Of a DNA stretch of 64,000 bases, positions 60,705 through 64,000 are shown one piece after another (the first letter of the stretch is position 1; every line of letters starts with the position of its first letter). The position numbers were made by a program, and so were the translations under genes. A model generated the notes under the pieces. It did no database searches. It was not told the DNA's origin and saw only the letters and a list, made by a program, of their open reading frames with translations. This stretch comes from Gautieria morchelliformis (taxonomy: Eukaryota > Basidiomycota > Agaricomycetes > Gomphales > Gomphaceae). Location: the NCBI GenBank assembly GCA_015179125.1, contig WHVA01000280.1, positions 62,001-126,000 on the forward strand, written 5' to 3'.

Positions 60705-61693
60705 CCAGGGCCCCACCCAGCGGTGGGGCAACACAGGCAGAGAAGGTGAGCCACCCCTACCAGATCAATACTGATGTCCTACACAATAGGACCTACACAA
60801 CAGGACCTACACCAACGAGACTGAGAATATTTCAACAAAACCTCAATAAATCGGACAAGGCGCAATATGACCTCATCAACTCCGCGATACATAAAGAGTG
60901 GGACCTAGTACTACTACAAGAGCCGTACATTGATACGCTAGGGAACACGAAGGCCAACCACAACTGGCGCGTCCTATACCCCACTTCTCATTTGACTAAC
61001 ACCACCGTAAAGAGAACAGTTGTCCTGGTCAATGCCGCGCTGGATACCAACACATGGTCGCAGATGTCGCTCCAGGGGACGAACGACGTGGTGGTGGTGC
61101 AGCTCAAACATCCCCAGGGCAAGACTACGATCTTCAACATCTATAACGACTGCGAACACTCCGAGTCACTGCAGGCTATCGAGAACTTCATAAAACTAGA
61201 GCGAGGCAACATCATCCAGCAGGAAACAGACTCCATGGTCTGGTGCGGCGACTTTAATCGCCACCACCCTATGTGGGACGAGGAAAGGAATCATCATCTG
61301 TTCACCGCTGAGGCCACTAGAGACGCAGAGGAGTTGCTATTGCTGCTAGCAGAGTACAACATGGTGATGGCTCTCCCGAAGCGAACGCCCACTCTGCAAT
61401 TGATGTCGACCAAGAATTGGACCAGGGTCGACAACGTGGTCTGCACGGACAACGTTGCCGGCTCCATCATCACTTGCGACACCGACCCGAGAAGGCGTGG
61501 CCCAGGGACCGACCACGTCCCTATCCTCACAACACTGGATATTAGGGTGGAGGTTAAAGAGCCGGAGCCGTTCCGAAATTTCAGGTCGACTGGGACCACT
61601 TTCGGGAGCAGCTGGCAGAGCAGCTGGAGGTGGTTCCGGATGCGAGGGAACTCGGCACCGAGGCCAAGTTCGCCAGAGCAGTCAATGCGCTGA
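60617..61693 (+). CDS. LINE ORF2, endonuclease part
   Basis: 358-residue frame. The apurinic-like (EEP) endonuclease runs from about residue 68: FQQNLNKSDKAQ, LVLLQEPYI (catalytic Glu), VWCGDFNRHHPMW (Asp/Asn and His pair), WTRVDNVVC and TDHVPILTTLD (final catalytic His). It nicks target DNA for target-primed reverse transcription. The homology leaves this frame at about 61580 (CGAAATTTCAGG) and continues in the RT frame, so a one-base frame change splits ORF2 here. The last 30 residues of the listed frame are not real. Confidence 0.87.
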   Translation: MGRARRDGSCGRRPSRIPSTRVLRPPLALTRAPPSGGATQAEKVSHPYQINTDVLHNRTYTTGPTPTRLRIFQQNLNKSDKAQYDLINSAIHKEWDLVLLQEPYIDTLGNTKANHNWRVLYPTSHLTNTTVKRTVVLVNAALDTNTWSQMSLQGTNDVVVVQLKHPQGKTTIFNIYNDCEHSESLQAIENFIKLERGNIIQQETDSMVWCGDFNRHHPMWDEERNHHLFTAEATRDAEELLLLLAEYNMVMALPKRTPTLQLMSTKNWTRVDNVVCTDNVAGSIITCDTDPRRRGPGTDHVPILTTLDIRVEVKEPEPFRNFRSTGTTFGSSWQSSWRWFRMRGNSAPRPSSPEQSMR

Positions 61694-63300
61694 CGAGCGC
61701 CATCCAAGACACCATCGACATCGTGGTGCGGATGTCAAAGCCGGTCCCACACTCGCGCAGATGGTGGACCAGGGAGTTGTCGGAGCTTAAGAAAACAAAG
61801 AATAGGCTGAACCACAAATCTTACCTCCACCGCGCGATAGCTGACCACCACACCCACGCAGAACTCAAGGACGTCAACGAAAAGTACAGCAAAGCGATCG
61901 GCAGGGCAAAGGTGCAGCACTGGGCCGATTACTTGGAAGATCTCAATGAAGGGCTCCTGTGGTCCGCAAACAAGTATCTGTCCAATCCGGCCTCGGACGG
62001 CGGCAAGTCTCGAATCCCGTCACTACAAGTAGCAGCGCCCAGCGGCGCCGTGCAAACGGCAGAAACCAACGAAGAGAAGAGCCTAGCCCTGGCAGCAGCA
62101 TTCGTCCCGCCCAAGCCCGCCGAATCACAGGTACCGACAGACTATCGTTACCCAAAGCACATCCGCCACAGCTTCCAGCTTCATGAGGACCAGATCAGGT
62201 GCCAAATCAATAAACTGAAGCCGCATAAGGCCCCAGGCGACGACGGGATCCCAAACATAGTACTGAAGGAGGCGGTAGATTTGATCGCTGAGCACCTCCT
62301 TTATATCTTTCGTGCTACCTTCACACTGAAAACCTACAGTGATAGCTGGAGATCCTGGATTACAGTGGTGCTACGGAAACCGGGCAAGGCCTGCTACGAC
62401 GCTCCGAAATCTTACCGCCCCATAGCCCTACTCAACACTATAGGAAAGCTGTTAACGGCGATAGTCGCAGAAGACCTGGTTTACCTTACCGAGACGCACA
62501 ATCTCTTGCCAGCCAATCACTTCGGCGGAAGGCCCGGCAGGACGACCACCGACTCCCTCCACCTCGTAGTCAACAGGATCAAAGGAGCATGGAGGAGAAA
62601 GAAGGTAGCAGTAATGCTTTTCCTCGACATTGAGGGAGCGTTCCCGAACGCGGTAACGGATCGGCTCCTGCACAACATGAGGAAGAGAAGGGTGCCAGAG
62701 GAGTTCGTGGGATGGATGCTGGCCAGCCGACGCACCAGGATCAAGTTCAACGATCACCTCTCGGACTGGGTACACATAGACAATGGGATCGGGCAGGGGA
62801 GCCCGCTCTCTATGATTCTTTACCTCTATTACAACGCTGACCTCATAGATATCGCTAATGGAAAGGGGCAGGCCGCGGTGGCGTACATCAACGACGCCAA
62901 CCTCTACTCAGAAGGTGACACCTACGAGGAAGCGTACGAGGGGCTGAGGGAGATGCTGCTCAAGGAGGGGGGGGGGGGGGCGAAAGAGTGGACACTGACC
63001 CACCACTCCAGATTTGAAAAATCCAAGTTCGCGATAGTGGGGTTCTCGAGACGCCGGATGGAAGACCCTGCGAGGCCGGGCAAAACCAAGCGAGACATAA
63101 GGCCCGACTTCACGTACGAGGACACCGTCGTCCAGCCAACATCGTCACACAAGTTCCTAGGGGTCTTCTTGGACGAGGAATTGCGATGGAAAGATCAGGC
63201 TGAGAAGGCAGTGGCGAAAGCGGCTAAGTGGATGTTACTGGCTCGCAGACTAACTAAACCCTCCACAGGGGTGCGTGCAACGTACTGTTGGGTGCATTGA
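61585..63300 (+). CDS. LINE ORF2, reverse transcriptase part
   Basis: Continues from the endonuclease in a second frame (FQVDWDHFREQLAEQL onward). RT motifs: KPHKAPGDDGIPN, YRPIALLNTIGKLL, HFGGRPGRTTTDS, FLDIEGAFPN (box A Asp), IGQGSPLSMILY (box B), AYINDANLYS (box C), then EWTLTHHSRFEKSK and KFLGVFLDEELRW. Box C is normally Y-x-D-D; here the first Asp is Asn (AAC for GAC), which should abolish polymerisation. A run of 13-14 G residues lies near 62968. The last codons (63286-63300) belong to the inserted Copia A LTR. Confidence 0.88.
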   Translation, partial: VDWDHFREQLAEQLEVVPDARELGTEAKFARAVNALTSAIQDTIDIVVRMSKPVPHSRRWWTRELSELKKTKNRLNHKSYLHRAIADHHTHAELKDVNEKYSKAIGRAKVQHWADYLEDLNEGLLWSANKYLSNPASDGGKSRIPSLQVAAPSGAVQTAETNEEKSLALAAAFVPPKPAESQVPTDYRYPKHIRHSFQLHEDQIRCQINKLKPHKAPGDDGIPNIVLKEAVDLIAEHLLYIFRATFTLKTYSDSWRSWITVVLRKPGKACYDAPKSYRPIALLNTIGKLLTAIVAEDLVYLTETHNLLPANHFGGRPGRTTTDSLHLVVNRIKGAWRRKKVAVMLFLDIEGAFPNAVTDRLLHNMRKRRVPEEFVGWMLASRRTRIKFNDHLSDWVHIDNGIGQGSPLSMILYLYYNADLIDIANGKGQAAVAYINDANLYSEGDTYEEAYEGLREMLLKEGGGGAKEWTLTHHSRFEKSKFAIVGFSRRRMEDPARPGKTKRDIRPDFTYEDTVVQPTSSHKFLGVFLDEELRWKDQAEKAVAKAAKWMLLARRLTKPSTGVRATYCWVH

Positions 63301-63782
63301 TGCTCCTGCACCAAAATCAAGCATAATATATCCAATTTGTTGTGTGCTTTCTCAATTTCTTCTCATGTTGTTCTTGTATCATGCATCCATTTCTCTGGTT
63401 ATTTTCGAACTTTTCCACTCACTCCCTATCTCTCCATTTCATCTTGTTATTCCTACTTTCACAAGCGGCTGCACCCAGCGGAGTCTGAAATGACTTCGAT
63501 GCGCGAGCTCTTGGGCGCTAAAGGGCCGGGTAGTAGTACATGCGCAGTGAAACAGTTTCCCCCTCTCTCAGTGACAACTAAATTCACTGAGAGAGGCAAG
63601 TAAATTAGTCTAGCATCCTTTCGATTTATTAACCTAGAAATCCTCTGTAGTGAATTGTTTTCTAGGTAGTGTATAATATATTTAAAGTGACAACTAAATT
63701 CACTGAGAGAGTGAATTGTTTTCTAGTCTATTCTTTTGAGCAAGAAGTCCATTCCTACTGCCTATAATTCCTGTCCTCTACA
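63286..63782 (+). repeat. 5' LTR of Copia A, right copy
   Basis: 497 bp with the palindrome CTCTCTCAGTGA ... TCACTGAGAGAG at about 63573-63596 and a second half-copy near 63690-63711. The U3 middle differs strongly from the left copy. Confidence 0.9.
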
Positions 63783-63787
63783 GGGTT

Positions 63788-64000
63788 ATGGGCCCCGGAG
63801 ACACTTCTGAGAAGCTATTGGGTGTTGAGAAGCTATTGGGTGTTGAGAAGCTTGCTACTGATGGAAGTAATTGGCCATTGTGGCGAGCCACTCTCATCAG
63901 CTATTTCGAGTCCAAAAATCTACTCAAGCATGTAGAAGGGAGTGTCACTCGACCTCCTGATCCTCCAGTTATGCCCCCAGGCCATATTCTTACAGAAGCT
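63788..64000 (+). CDS. Copia A gag, right copy (partial)
   Basis: 71 residues to the window edge, collinear with the left-copy gag at 2313-1603 and starting at the ATG inside the primer site. Confidence 0.85.
   Translation, partial: MGPGDTSEKLLGVEKLLGVEKLATDGSNWPLWRATLISYFESKNLLKHVEGSVTRPPDPPVMPPGHILTEA

Larger units (their letters stand above)
58690..63285 (+). mobile_element. Non-LTR retrotransposon (LINE), Tad1-like, 3' end cut by Copia A
   Basis: 5' leader (58690-58880), ORF1 (58881-60704) and ORF2 (EN 60617-about 61580; RT 61600-63285). The 3' end, including any RNase H domain and tail, is removed by Copia A inserted at 63286 (flank CGTAC). The tandem repeats at 57170-58668 lie directly before the leader and may belong to it. 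RT features and the E-W-x(3)-H-x-S-x-F-E-x-S-K signature after the palm point to the Tad1/R1-type LINEs common in fungi. Confidence 0.9.
63286..64000 (+). mobile_element. Ty1/Copia retrotransposon, family A, right copy (runs off the right edge)
   Basis: LTR 63286-63782 (TGTTGGGTGC ... CTCTACA), primer site GGGTTATGGGCCCC, then gag from the ATG at 63788, open to the window edge (TSEKLLGVEKL, LATDGSNWPLWRATLIS). Plus strand, so it is inverted relative to the left copy. Inserted in LINE ORF2. Confidence 0.93.

Noticed and set aside
1-64000. The two Copia A copies as the two ends of one giant element
   Set aside because: They are in opposite orientation, each starts with its own 5' LTR, primer site and gag, and each has a different target (GTATA in Gypsy 1; CGTAC in the LINE).

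Overview
The window looks like a transposon-rich, probably heterochromatic, stretch of an Agaricomycete (mushroom-forming basidiomycete) genome. Host genes have short introns of about 45-80 bp with GT...AG borders. The host protein types seen (DUF6532, etherase-like GST, Zn2Cys6 factor with a KGYIDAIE linker, NACHT-type NLR, GT17 glycosyltransferase) are typical of that group. I see no bacterial operons, rRNA, tRNA genes or CRISPR. Family names come from recognition by eye, not from database searches.

Layout. 1-2858 is a Ty1/Copia element (family A, minus strand, continuing off the left edge) inserted in a Ty3/Gypsy chromovirus copy (family 1, plus strand, 2859-7183) that also carries a solo LTR (family B, 4031-4671). 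A second Gypsy family (family 2, minus, 7184 to about 12430) abuts it. From about 12480 to 27296 lies a DUF6532 host gene split by a four-deep nest. A small non-autonomous LTR element (C, 13975-26592) interrupts the gene and carries a Zn2Cys6 transcription-factor ORF in sense. A solo LTR B (16082-25886) sits in C, and a near-intact Gypsy 1 (16510-25669, TSD CATGC, 213-bp LTRs) sits in that solo LTR. A CACTA-like MITE (26209-26570) sits in one LTR of C. 27437-31923 is a Copia family D element (plus). 31924-41617 is a mosaic of host-gene pieces (GST, an unknown minus-strand gene split by a TIR element, an NLR amino terminus cut just before its P-loop, the carboxy-terminal part of a GT17 gene) plus a 1.85-kb long-TIR element. 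41618-47282 is a second Copia D (minus) split by a 1235-bp insertion with TSD ATAAG. 47441-49792 holds a DUF6570/Helitron-type fragment. 50535-51388 is a foldback repeat. 51788-55262 holds an uncharacterised multi-exon gene, a PIF1/Helitron helicase tail, and PHD-like and RTC4-like fragments, the last ending at a Helitron 3' terminus. 55930-56945 is a minisatellite split by a solo LTR (TSD CCCTT). 57170-58668 is a two-unit higher-order tandem repeat directly upstream of a Tad1-like LINE (58690-63285), which is cut by another Copia A (plus) running off the right edge.

How it fits together. The elements form a record of successive insertions, most with readable target-site duplications. Families B and Gypsy 1 are reciprocally nested, so both were active over the same period. 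Gypsy 1 at 16510-25669 is the youngest datable insertion (209 of 213 LTR positions identical). The most unusual observations are: a large extra ORF after pol in both Gypsy 1 copies; a transcription-factor ORF carried in sense inside an LTR element with no visible gag or pol; Copia primer sites that contain the complement of the initiator anticodon, which is the gag ATG in family A; and a higher-order repeat in the position of a LINE promoter.
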